Source: Methylophaga thalassica
Lineage (GTDB): Bacteria > Pseudomonadota > Gammaproteobacteria > Nitrosococcales > Methylophagaceae
Direction of reading: 5' to 3'
DNA: 64,000 bases
Assembly: GCF_030159795.1 (NCBI RefSeq)
Contig: NZ_BSND01000006.1
Location: 209,373 to 273,372 of the forward strand
Shown: positions 15,785 through 24,326 of the stretch, piece by piece
Numbering within the stretch: position 1 is the first letter of the stretch
How the letters are laid out: the number at the start of each line of letters is the position of its first letter
The notes under the pieces: generated by a model
What the model was told of the DNA's origin: nothing
Database searches by the model: none
Seen by the model: the letters and a program-made list of their open reading frames with translations, nothing else
Program-made: the position numbers and the translations under genes

Positions 15785-18700
15785 ATGCCGTTACGTCGTT
15801 TCTTGCGACTACCCACTTTATTCATAACGCTTAATATGTGTGCTGCCACAGGTTTGTTCGCCGGTGTCAGCCAATGCGTTTATGCACAAGACAGCAACAC
15901 GGATGTTCAGTCTTTTTCTTTATCTGCAGGCAGCCTGGATCAGGTTTTACGTCAATTTGGTCTCAATGCCGGTATTGCCTTGTATGTTGACTCCTCTCTG
16001 GTCAATCACCAGCACAGCAATGGATTGGTGGGTGACTATAGCGCTCAACAAGGCCTGCAAACCTTGCTGGCTGGCACTGGACTCACTGCCGTTAAACAAC
16101 CTGACGGCAGCTTCCGTATCGAACCTGTACCCACACTGACCTTATCTGAAGATGAAAGCAGCGTGGATTTAGGCAAAATCGACATTGTGGGTGACACACT
16201 ACTTTTTACTCAAGACACCATTGGTTACAACGATGTGTTTGATAAAAATATCTCCAGCACCTATGTCGGCAAAGAGGAGTTAGAGCGATTCAAAGGTTCA
16301 TCACCCGCCGATATGCTCAGTGGCATGCTCAATGTTTATAGCGCCGATGCCCGAAACAGTGGCGGGATTGATCCGAATATCCGAGGCATTCAAGGCCCTG
16401 GCCGTGTGCCACTCACAATCGATGGTACCGAGCAGGCCATTACTATCTGGCGTGGTTACAACGGTGCCAATAACCGGAGTTATATCGACCCCAACCTCAT
16501 CGGCAATATCAAAGCGATCAAAGGCCCCAACCTGGAACGTAATGTCCATAGCGGCATTGGTGGTGCCATCGTAGCAAATACGCTCACGGTGGATGACATT
16601 CTAAAACCAGGTGAAGCATTTGGCGGTGAGCTCAAACTCGAAGGTAGCAATAATGCCGTGGATGCAAATGTGCCCCGTTTATCCAGCGGTCAGTCCTACA
16701 CAGATATTCCCGGTTTTGATGCTCAAGGTGATATCTACGATCCAACGCTTTATGTCGAACCTCATTCTGGTGGGCAAAACTACTTCGCTGACTATGCCTA
16801 TCGTCTGGCCGTTGGTACGCGTCAGGAAAAATTTGATCTGATGGGGGCTTACGCTTATCGCAAAAAAGGTAACCATTTTGCCGGTAAACATCAGGATGGT
16901 TTCTACTCCCGCGGCTCAGATAATCTTCAAGACAATATGATTCCGGACTTGGCAAATATCTATAAGCCAGGAGATGAATTACCCAACACCTCCAGTGAAA
17001 TGGAATCCTGGTTAGCCAAAGCCAAACTCAAATTCAGTGATGTTGAGAGCCTGTCATTCGGATATCGGGATACCTCTACTACCTATGGTGAAATATTCCC
17101 GTCACGTATTTCATGGGAAAGAGCCGTCGATGAAGGCGTACCACAATGGCCATTAAGTGAGGTCAAAGCTAAAGCGTACAACGTCGAATACGAACTTAAC
17201 CCTGAAACCAATCGCTGGGTCGACTTTTACGCGAGTGTATGGAGAACGGATACCGTCAGTGATACCTATACTGGTGGCGGTTACCCCAATGAGCCTTATG
17301 ACCGAAATGCTTCTGGTGATACTCGCTTGCGGAATACGGCAATCAGAAATGCCAAAGAAGATCGTAAAGGCGTCACCTTAAGCAATACCTTTGCTTTGAT
17401 GGATAACCTCGATCTGACCGTGGGCGGCCGTTATCAGCATGAAAAATTACGTTCTGATGATCGTTATGATCCGACGGGTGGATTTCGAATGTATCCGAAA
17501 GCTGGACGTCGGCAGGAAAAAGAAATGAACTTCAACTTTGCCTGGAAACCGACACACTTTATTAGTGTGGATGCCGGTATGCGTTATTCCTCTTTCTGGA
17601 CATTTGATGATTTTCGTAAAAGCCAATTGGATGCAGGTAACACCAGCCTCAATAGTTATGCGCCTACGATAGGAAGAACCATCCACGTTGAATATGACAA
17701 GGTTCTTACCCGAGCTGATGTCGAATCAGACATACAGTTCCAGGAGGATAATCGTGCTTTCTTAGAGATGTTTGGTCAGGACGTAGACGCAAACATTCAA
17801 GCAATTCTAGATACCGTCGGCACGACGCAAACAGCATCCTCTGAGAGCGTCTGGAAAGTCGGTAAAGATGGCAAATATTATAGAAATAATCATCCCTGTT
17901 TAACGATAGAAGCCAATGTCACGGCTTGTCATAGCGGGGCGGAGGTCATTGGCAATGTACAAACTATTAAAAAGGTGAAACACCTTAAAGGGGATGGTTG
18001 GGCTCCGGTACTGTCGGTTGCGATGGATCTGAATGACGATAGTCGCATTTATGCTCGCCACAGCCAAGCTTATCGTTTCCCCAGTTTATTTGAAAATACC
18101 ATTAGTTTTTCAGCCTCACTACCTAACCCGGATTACGAGTTAAAACCAGAACATATATATAACTACGAAATCGGCTATGTACATAACTTGGCAGGCCTAG
18201 TCGATGCGGATTATGTCGACCTCAAACTCAGTTATTTTTATAACCGCACCGAAAACGTTATCGAGCGTGATCCTAATATGAACTTCAGCAATCTGGAAAA
18301 ACAAACGTTGGAAGGGATTGAGTTTCAGGGGCGCTATGACAATGGCGGCTTTTTCACCAACCTGAACCTGGCTTATAACTTCGAAAATGAAGTCTGTGAT
18401 GAATCATCTGCTGTTGTATTAGATTACCGCTCCACCAGTGATTGTGTTGAAGATGGCTTTGTCGGCGGATACCTGGTGAGCATGGCTATGCCGGAATACA
18501 CCGCTAACTGGACGTTAGGTAGGCGATTTTTCAATCGTAAATTAGAGCTGGGAAGCCGTGTCACCTATTACTACAAACATCAGGACAAGTTTGAAAGTAA
18601 TTATCGTGATCCTTCAGACATCACTTTCTTCGCTAATACGCCACTGTCATGGGACACCATCCTATTATTTGATGCCTATGCCAGCTACCAACTAAACGAT

Positions 18701-18823
18701 GACATCAGTGTAGAGCTGACCGGCACTAATCTCAGCAATGAGTATTACCTCGATCCCATGAGCCGTTCTGCCATTCCAGCTCCAGGACGCACATTCAAAC
18801 TCAGCCTCACGGCTAAATTTTAA
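15785..18823 (+). CDS. TonB-dependent heme/hemophore receptor with STN domain (HphR/HasR-like)
   Basis: 1012 residues, long for a receptor. Signal peptide (to about 35), STN domain (about 42-115, QSFSLSAGSLDQVLRQFGLN), plug beginning near 165 (ELERFKGSSPADMLSGMLNV) with NIRGIQGPGRVPLTIDGTEQ, then the barrel. YRFPSLFEN followed by NPDYELKPEHIYNYEIGY corresponds to the FRAP/NPxL block of heme receptors. Two cysteine pairs occur in extracellular-type loops (HPCLTIEANVTACH and VCDE...STSDCVED). AAGGA precedes the ATG. It heads the operon with hemophilin, Slam and heme oxygenase, which supports heme or hemophore uptake; an alternative heme-protein ligand is possible. Confidence 0.87.
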   Translation: MPLRRFLRLPTLFITLNMCAATGLFAGVSQCVYAQDSNTDVQSFSLSAGSLDQVLRQFGLNAGIALYVDSSLVNHQHSNGLVGDYSAQQGLQTLLAGTGLTAVKQPDGSFRIEPVPTLTLSEDESSVDLGKIDIVGDTLLFTQDTIGYNDVFDKNISSTYVGKEELERFKGSSPADMLSGMLNVYSADARNSGGIDPNIRGIQGPGRVPLTIDGTEQAITIWRGYNGANNRSYIDPNLIGNIKAIKGPNLERNVHSGIGGAIVANTLTVDDILKPGEAFGGELKLEGSNNAVDANVPRLSSGQSYTDIPGFDAQGDIYDPTLYVEPHSGGQNYFADYAYRLAVGTRQEKFDLMGAYAYRKKGNHFAGKHQDGFYSRGSDNLQDNMIPDLANIYKPGDELPNTSSEMESWLAKAKLKFSDVESLSFGYRDTSTTYGEIFPSRISWERAVDEGVPQWPLSEVKAKAYNVEYELNPETNRWVDFYASVWRTDTVSDTYTGGGYPNEPYDRNASGDTRLRNTAIRNAKEDRKGVTLSNTFALMDNLDLTVGGRYQHEKLRSDDRYDPTGGFRMYPKAGRRQEKEMNFNFAWKPTHFISVDAGMRYSSFWTFDDFRKSQLDAGNTSLNSYAPTIGRTIHVEYDKVLTRADVESDIQFQEDNRAFLEMFGQDVDANIQAILDTVGTTQTASSESVWKVGKDGKYYRNNHPCLTIEANVTACHSGAEVIGNVQTIKKVKHLKGDGWAPVLSVAMDLNDDSRIYARHSQAYRFPSLFENTISFSASLPNPDYELKPEHIYNYEIGYVHNLAGLVDADYVDLKLSYFYNRTENVIERDPNMNFSNLEKQTLEGIEFQGRYDNGGFFTNLNLAYNFENEVCDESSAVVLDYRSTSDCVEDGFVGGYLVSMAMPEYTANWTLGRRFFNRKLELGSRVTYYYKHQDKFESNYRDPSDITFFANTPLSWDTILLFDAYASYQLNDDISVELTGTNLSNEYYLDPMSRSAIPAPGRTFKLSLTAKF

Positions 18824-18902
18824 TCATGAGACAAGGAGGTGGTTTCTCAAAAAAAAAGCAGTGTTACCGAATAACTAACTATTTTTTAAATACGAGGACA
18901 AT

Positions 18903-19634
18903 ATGATGAAAACATTACAAAAACTATCCATTCTTGCTTTAGCGCTTGGTTTCACAGGCATGGCACATGCCACTGAATCGGATCAAAGTTATTCAGGAAC
19001 GATCACCGTTGGTGGCACCACCAGTACATCACCTGATCATCCTGGTACGGTTGGTGCGCCTGGTGTGGGCGTAAATGCCTTCTATGGTGGCACGATGATT
19101 AGTTTCTCTAGCCTGAAATCATTGGGTAGCGTCGACGCTAATAATATTTATGCCATTACTACCGCGATGATGCCCCCATCTCATGCTGCACTGGGGAATT
19201 TTGATTTTGCTCAGGTATCAGGACAGGAAGTCTATTTTGGTGAATGGTCACAAAATGGCACCACAAATGATCCAACTCGCGTGGTTTATTACTCTGGTGA
19301 TGACACAGGCACCACTATGCCAACTACTGGTACAGCGGCCTATACCGTTAAAGGTATCAACAACTACAACGGCTCTAACTTACTGACCGGTACGCTGAAT
19401 GCTAACTTCGGCACAGGCAACTTATCCGGCTCAATGAGCAGAACCGGTCTAAGCATTGCTATCAATGCCTCAATTAATAGTGCTGATGCTAGCTTCTCAG
19501 GTGCCGCTTTAGCTAATAGCTCCACTCTGGGTACCACTGAAGGCCACTTCTATGGCGCTGATGCTGCCGCTTTAGCAGGGATTGCTAAATTTGCTAACCG
19601 TGATTATGACACTGCTTTTGGTGGTGCGAAGTAA
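18903..19634 (+). CDS. hphA: Secreted hemophilin-like hemophore, Slam substrate (HphA type)
   Basis: 243 residues. Signal peptide MMKTLQKLSILALALGFTGM ends at AHA|TES, with no lipobox cysteine, so the product is soluble rather than a surface lipoprotein. The mature N-terminal half is a compact glycine/serine/threonine-rich domain; the C-terminal half is a TbpB-like eight-stranded barrel, shown by GTLNANFGTGNLSGSM, INASINSADASFSGAAL and the closing GHFYGADAAALAG...FGGAK, which recalls the FYGPNA-ELGG end of transferrin-binding-protein barrels. Such barrels are the Slam recognition domain. Position between heme receptor and Slam matches the A. baumannii HphR-HphA-HsmA system. Heme binding itself is inference. 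Confidence 0.85.
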   Translation: MMKTLQKLSILALALGFTGMAHATESDQSYSGTITVGGTTSTSPDHPGTVGAPGVGVNAFYGGTMISFSSLKSLGSVDANNIYAITTAMMPPSHAALGNFDFAQVSGQEVYFGEWSQNGTTNDPTRVVYYSGDDTGTTMPTTGTAAYTVKGINNYNGSNLLTGTLNANFGTGNLSGSMSRTGLSIAINASINSADASFSGAALANSSTLGTTEGHFYGADAAALAGIAKFANRDYDTAFGGAK

Positions 19635-19661
19635 TCATTGTTAGTTCAAGGATGAAACATG

Positions 19662-19695
19662 GCCAGATGCTTTCGGGCATCTGGCTTTTTCCTTT
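19662..19695 (+). terminator. Hairpin terminator/attenuator between hemophore and Slam genes
   Basis: GCCAGATGC (19662-19670) pairs perfectly with GCATCTGGC (19677-19685) around TTTCGG, followed by TTTTTCCTTTT. It lies 28 bases after the hemophore stop and just before the chosen Slam start. Partial termination would give more hemophore than exporter message. Confidence 0.8.
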
Positions 19696-19697
19696 TC

Positions 19698-21218
19698 ATG
19701 AGTTTCAACATGATGTTTGATGTATACCGATCTCACCACTATCCCACTTCAGAATGGATAGCGTTTTTGTGCCTTATGGTTTTATGCATAAGCAGCTCGA
19801 ACAGTTGGGCAGATGATAAAGACACGTCTCTCCGCTTAAACCAAGGAATCGAGTTACGCGCTGATCAACAAGAGCAGGAAATCCTGAAAGATGAGGACTA
19901 TTTGCGAGGTGAACGGCCCAGTTTAATCATTGATGGTCAGTCATACATCGTTCAGCACAACAGTAATGATGTCGGCCGTGCCTTGTATGTGTCATTGCAG
20001 AAAAAACAGTGGTCGTCGGTGAAGTTTTTTCTGCAAGAATATGAAGAATTTGCTGATGCAGATCCTATGCTGCTGGCCTATGCACGGGGTGCTATTGCAC
20101 GAATGGAAGGTAATCTGGAACAGGCAGAAACAGAATACCGCCAGCTTATCGACTTAAAACCCGACTTTTTGCCCGGTCAGTTAGAACTCGCACGCGTGCT
20201 GTTTGAAAATAGGAAAGATGCAGAGTCAGATCAGGTGTTTGGAAGCATTCAACAGACATTAAATCCTGCCGATGCACGTCAGCAAGGCGTTAGCACCACG
20301 GTAGATAGTTTTTTACAGGCTTTAGATAAACGCCAGTCATGGCAAGGTTCCTTTTCCATTGGCCCAACCTGGGTCGATAACTTGAATCAATCCTCTGAAA
20401 GCTACAGTTGCTTACTCTATTTTGGCAATGTCTGCTTTTACGAACGTGAAACACCCGAAGCCGTGAAAGCACATGGCCTGGATTACGAAGCCACACTGAA
20501 TAAACGATTTGCTTTATCAGGCCATCATGGTGTGTTTTTCCGTTCATTATTATTTGGTCAACGTTATAAAGATAATTCTGACTTCAATGAAAGCCAAATC
20601 ACCTCACAGCTAGGCTATAGCTATCACGCTCAACGTAATCAGTTTTCATTCGCCCCTTCTTTTGATTTCTCACGTTATGGTCAGCGCTCCATGTATGTTG
20701 CCTGGGGTTTGCATAGTGAGTGGTTACATTATGTGTCTGATCGTGTGCTGTTTAAACTCGAAGCCGACTACAAAGATCAGCAGTATCGACAAGAAGACTA
20801 TGCTGCTTATAACGGTGATATCTGGTCAGCTTACGCCACCGCCTGGTATGTATTTCCTCATCACTGGACAGTCTTTGGTGGTGTGGACTGGACGCAAAAA
20901 CAGGCTGAAGTGGAACCCTATGCCTATCAGCAAATAGGCATCAGAGCCGGTCTGTCCAAAGAATTTAACGAGAATATCAATGCCGTGCTTTTTGCCTCTG
21001 TGCGTCAACGCAAACATGATGAATTTAATGCCTTACTTGGCGAGCAGCGTGAAGATATTGAGCAAAACTACACGCTTATTGTGCGTTTCCCCGGACTGAG
21101 TTTTTATGGGCTGGAACCTAATCTCACCCTGAAACATCGAAAAGTGCATAGCAATGTGAACTGGCTTTATTCCTATGAACGTAATGCTGTGAGCCTCCGA
21201 CTTGAGAAACAATTTTAA
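19698..21218 (+). CDS. Slam (surface lipoprotein assembly modulator) outer-membrane exporter
   Basis: About 506 residues. An earlier ATG at 19659 is rejected because its first codons are the terminator hairpin; 19698 or 19710 are the alternatives, both with weak ribosome sites. Signal peptide ends near NSWA|DD. The periplasmic TPR-like part (about 75-195) contains YARGAIARMEGNLEQAETEY and LPGQLELARVLFENRKDAES; the rest is the DUF560 14-stranded barrel (GSFSIGPTWVDNLNQSS, HSEWLHYVSDRVLFKLEADY, WLYSYERNAVSLRLEKQF). Slam moves TbpB-barrel substrates over the outer membrane; the adjacent hemophilin is the evident client. Confidence 0.88.
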   Translation: MSFNMMFDVYRSHHYPTSEWIAFLCLMVLCISSSNSWADDKDTSLRLNQGIELRADQQEQEILKDEDYLRGERPSLIIDGQSYIVQHNSNDVGRALYVSLQKKQWSSVKFFLQEYEEFADADPMLLAYARGAIARMEGNLEQAETEYRQLIDLKPDFLPGQLELARVLFENRKDAESDQVFGSIQQTLNPADARQQGVSTTVDSFLQALDKRQSWQGSFSIGPTWVDNLNQSSESYSCLLYFGNVCFYERETPEAVKAHGLDYEATLNKRFALSGHHGVFFRSLLFGQRYKDNSDFNESQITSQLGYSYHAQRNQFSFAPSFDFSRYGQRSMYVAWGLHSEWLHYVSDRVLFKLEADYKDQQYRQEDYAAYNGDIWSAYATAWYVFPHHWTVFGGVDWTQKQAEVEPYAYQQIGIRAGLSKEFNENINAVLFASVRQRKHDEFNALLGEQREDIEQNYTLIVRFPGLSFYGLEPNLTLKHRKVHSNVNWLYSYERNAVSLRLEKQF

Positions 21219-21230
21219 TCGGGAAGATTT

Positions 21231-22532
21231 ATGTCACGCATCCTTTTTTATCTGTTTTTATCGTTTTATTCTCTATATGCCAGCGCTGCCGATAATAGCT
21301 GGCAAACTCTACAAACACAGGCAACTGACGCATTTAAAGCAGAAGATTATCAAACAGCTGAAACAACCATAAAACAAGCGATTGCCATTACAGAAAAAGC
21401 TGATAATGGGGCGGCCTATAAAGCCAGCAGTCTTAATTTATTAGCCTTTATTCAGGAGGCACAAGGTCAACATGAACAGGCAATGACAAGCTTATCAACC
21501 GCGGTGAGCTTGGCAAAACAAGCCCTAGCCTCACCAGATGAGCAAATAGCCACCTTATTATTTAATCGGGGCGTATTACTGCAAAAAAATAATCACTTAA
21601 ATAAGGCTGATAGCGTACTGGATGAATCCATAGAACAGTTCCAGCTCAGTCACAGTGATGGTGGTGGTAAATTATGGCAGGCTATTTTATTAAGAGCGCA
21701 GATCTTAATATCACTTGGAAAGCAGCCACAGGCATTAAACCTGATTTCAGACACATTATCCGACGCAACGGATAAAGCAGATACCCCGTTACCGTTATCA
21801 ATAGAAAGCGATTTAGTCTTATTAGCGGCTGATATCCAGCTAAATAAGGATCAGTGTTATCAAGCGATCAACTCGCTTGAGCACCTGAAAAAGAAGCTTA
21901 GTCATGACACAACATCAGCAGCCGAGAATTTGCCAGCATTGCTGAATTTACTATCCAGAGCTTATGAGAAATCAGGCCAAGCAGATAAAGCAGCCGCCAC
22001 CCGAGAACAATTTGTTCAATTACAAAATCAGAGCACACCTTCCATGACAATGGTGATGCAGCTGAATGAGTTGGGGCTATACCAACAACAGCGAGATAAC
22101 CTAAAACAAGCTGAACAGTATTACCAACAAGCCTTATCGCAACTATCCGCTTTGGGCAAACAACAGAGCATCGAACAAGCCACTATCTTAGGTAATCTGG
22201 GTAGCATACAACTGGCCCAACATAATGCTAAAGCGGCTGAAGCCTCTTTAAAACAAAGCTTAGAACTGTACCAACACATTCGGGAACATCCCTTGCAAAC
22301 CGCACGTATAGCGGGCTATCTAGGTACGCTGTACTACAACAAGCGAGATTTTGCTAAAGCCGAAACCGCTTTCTTAACGGCAGTAGAAAACTTACAAAAA
22401 ACGACTCCTGAAAACGATGGCAGTTTATTGCTGGCGCTACAAAATTTACAGTCACTTTATATCGCCTGGGGTAAATCTGAAAAAGCGGCAGCCTACAATC
22501 TAACCATCCAGGACCTTAAACAAAGACTTTAA
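21231..22532 (+). CDS. Periplasmic tetratricopeptide-repeat protein
   Basis: 433 residues with signal peptide (1-19, LFLSFYSLYASAA) and TPR units throughout: AFKAEDYQTAETTIKQAIAI, LNLLAFIQEAQGQHEQAMTS, YYQQALSQLSALG, LGNLGSIQLAQHNAKAAEAS, LGTLYYNKRDFAKAETAFLT. It starts 12 bases after the Slam stop, so it belongs to the heme operon. TPR proteins scaffold protein contacts; here it might assist hemophore transit or Slam assembly, but nothing in the sequence proves this. Confidence 0.75.
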   Translation: MSRILFYLFLSFYSLYASAADNSWQTLQTQATDAFKAEDYQTAETTIKQAIAITEKADNGAAYKASSLNLLAFIQEAQGQHEQAMTSLSTAVSLAKQALASPDEQIATLLFNRGVLLQKNNHLNKADSVLDESIEQFQLSHSDGGGKLWQAILLRAQILISLGKQPQALNLISDTLSDATDKADTPLPLSIESDLVLLAADIQLNKDQCYQAINSLEHLKKKLSHDTTSAAENLPALLNLLSRAYEKSGQADKAAATREQFVQLQNQSTPSMTMVMQLNELGLYQQQRDNLKQAEQYYQQALSQLSALGKQQSIEQATILGNLGSIQLAQHNAKAAEASLKQSLELYQHIREHPLQTARIAGYLGTLYYNKRDFAKAETAFLTAVENLQKTTPENDGSLLLALQNLQSLYIAWGKSEKAAAYNLTIQDLKQRL

Positions 22533-22615
22533 TAAAAATCAGCGGATACATTACGGAAATTGGCAACTGCTTCGGTATATCAAATAACACAGACTTTTAT
22601 TTACAGGATAAACCG

Positions 22616-23224
22616 ATGACAGACCAACTCACTCTTTCAAACGCCTTACGCAGCGAAACACATGACTTACATGAAGTACTGGATAAGCGTGTGATGCAAT
22701 TAAACCCGTTTGCAGACAGCGAACATTATCGGGGCTTTCTGCGTATGCAATTACGTCTTCATACTGCAGCAGAACCGCTGTATCACAACAGCAATCTCTT
22801 AAACTTACTGCCTGACCTCAGCGGTCGCAGCCGTCTTAATGCTGTTTTAGCAGACTGTGAAGATGTTGAATTAAATAAAACGCTGCTGAGCGAAGATCAG
22901 CGTATCGCAAGCTATATCAAGATTTCAGATGAATATGAGGGGCTTGGTTGGTTATATGCGTTGGAGGGCTCAACACTGGGCGCGGCGATGTTGCTCAAAC
23001 ATGTCAAAAACCAACTGAACTTATCTGAAACCTTTGGTGCCAGCCACATGGCAGCACACTCGGACGGACGCGCCACTCACTGGAAACAGTTTAAAGCGAT
23101 GCTAGACCAACTGGAGTTAACTCCGGCACAACGTGAAAAAGCAATAACAGGGGCAACACAGGCTTTTATTTTTGTCACTGATGCCGTTAACGATGTAATG
23201 ATAGATGATGCTATAGCGAGTTAA
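22616..23224 (+). CDS. hemO: Biliverdin-producing heme oxygenase
   Basis: 202 residues, usual for bacterial enzymes. LRSETHDLHEVLDKRV carries the proximal histidine (about H16 or H19), and ISDEYEGLGWLYALEGSTLG corresponds to the distal-helix glycines and the YxLEGS block. The enzyme opens the porphyrin ring, yielding biliverdin, CO and ferrous iron in the cytoplasm. It sits in the heme uptake operon after the TPR gene, with an 83-base gap that may hold an extra promoter. The electron donor is not encoded next to it. Confidence 0.9.
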   Translation: MTDQLTLSNALRSETHDLHEVLDKRVMQLNPFADSEHYRGFLRMQLRLHTAAEPLYHNSNLLNLLPDLSGRSRLNAVLADCEDVELNKTLLSEDQRIASYIKISDEYEGLGWLYALEGSTLGAAMLLKHVKNQLNLSETFGASHMAAHSDGRATHWKQFKAMLDQLELTPAQREKAITGATQAFIFVTDAVNDVMIDDAIAS

Positions 23225-23227
23225 ACC

Positions 23228-23626
23228 ATGGTTATAACGTTATTGTGGCGCTTTTTCGCACTGATTTTTCTCGGTATTGCCTTCGCAGGCGTGATATTAC
23301 CGGGCTTACCCACTACCGAGTTTCTATTGATGGCACTCTGGTGTTCGGCAAAAGGCTGGCCACAATTACACCACTGGTTATTACATCATCCGCGGTTTGG
23401 TCACATGATTCAGCAATGGCAGCAACATCGAGCAATACCCCGACGCGCTAAAGTGATAGCTCTAGTGTCGATGACGATAAGCTGCTGTTTACTGTTTTTA
23501 AGTGGACTGCCACTGTGGGTGAAATGCCTAAGCTCAAGCATGATGGTGGCCGTGTTGTACTGGTTAATTACCCGGCCAGAGCCATCAAATGATACAGAAG
23601 TTAGTCAGATAAAATTGAAGCAGTAA
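23228..23626 (+). CDS. DUF454 (YbaN-like) small membrane protein
   Basis: 132 residues with three hydrophobic segments. The opening FFALIFLGIAFAGVILPGLP and TTEFLLMALWCSAKGWPQLHHWLLHHPRFG are the family pattern; the usual P-R-R-AK motif is present as AIPRRAKVIAL. Function unknown. It begins 3 bases after the heme oxygenase stop; DUF454 beside heme oxygenase and heme uptake genes is a recurring arrangement as I recall it. Its last 26 bases overlap the convergent sigma factor gene. Confidence 0.8.
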   Translation: MVITLLWRFFALIFLGIAFAGVILPGLPTTEFLLMALWCSAKGWPQLHHWLLHHPRFGHMIQQWQQHRAIPRRAKVIALVSMTISCCLLFLSGLPLWVKCLSSSMMVAVLYWLITRPEPSNDTEVSQIKLKQ

Positions 23627-24107
23627 GACACGCCTGTAAGCCTTTGGCGATATATTTTTCAACCGAGGAGACAGACACATTGAGTCGCTCGGCAATGGCT
23701 TTGTAGCTCATACCATCCAACTGTCTCATCAATAAGGCTTGGCGCACATTGGCAGGCAGACGATGTAATAAGCTATCAATTTCGGTCAAGGCTTCTATCA
23801 TCAACGCCTGAGTTTCAACCGAATGGGCTGTGTCCTCGGGTTGTTGTTTCAGATAGTCCAGATAGGCTTCTTCCACACGCCGACGGCGAAACACATCAAT
23901 AACCAGCCCTTTAGCAATATGTGTGAGATATTTACGTGCATCTTTTTGCTCAGGTAGTCGACCACTTGTGAGTATCCGTAGATAGGTATCCTGAATCAGA
24001 TCAGCCGTGGTCTCTGGACACCCCATTCGCCGCTGAATAAATACCGATAACCAACCACGGTGCTCCAGATACAGATTCTCGATTGTGTCTGTGTGGGTGG
24101 CACGCAT
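23601..24107 (-). CDS. Orphan FecI-family ECF sigma factor
   Basis: 168 residues. Region 2 has IENLYLEHRGWLSVFIQRRM, ADLIQDTYLRI and LVIDVFRRRRVEEAYL; region 4 has LPANVRQALLMRQLDGMSYKAI and SVSSVEKYIAKGLQ. A strong AAGGAG precedes the start and a Fur-like box lies upstream. There is no FecR on either side: downstream is the end of the heme operon, upstream an AraC gene. It closely resembles the sigma factor at 13176 and might act with one of that locus's two FecR proteins. That pairing is inference. Confidence 0.88.
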   Translation of the reverse strand: MRATHTDTIENLYLEHRGWLSVFIQRRMGCPETTADLIQDTYLRILTSGRLPEQKDARKYLTHIAKGLVIDVFRRRRVEEAYLDYLKQQPEDTAHSVETQALMIEALTEIDSLLHRLPANVRQALLMRQLDGMSYKAIAERLNVSVSSVEKYIAKGLQACLTASILSD

Positions 24108-24139
24108 GATGTTCTCCTTAAATAGCTATATTTACAAAT

Positions 24140-24158
24140 CTTAACGAGAATCATTATC
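24140..24158 (-). promoter_or_regulatory. Fur-like box upstream of orphan sigma factor
   Basis: The 19-mer CTTAACGAGAATCATTATC agrees with the classic GATAATGATAATCATTATC at 15 of 19 positions; the right arm is perfect. It ends 33 to 51 bases from the sigma factor start. Confidence 0.65.
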
Positions 24159-24326
24159 ATCTATAAACTGAAAAATTGCAAATGCCACTTTTAGATAATA
24201 GCTAATTGATTTTTATTGGATTTATTCCATCCTAGTCACACCTTTATTGCTAATCAGAATAGCTTAAGTATGGATAAGTTCTGTTATTCGTTTTTTAACT
24301 GAGATCACACCATGTTTGCCGAATCA

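Noticed and set aside
19659..19697. Extended N-terminus of Slam
   Set aside because: These bases form the terminator hairpin after the hemophore gene.
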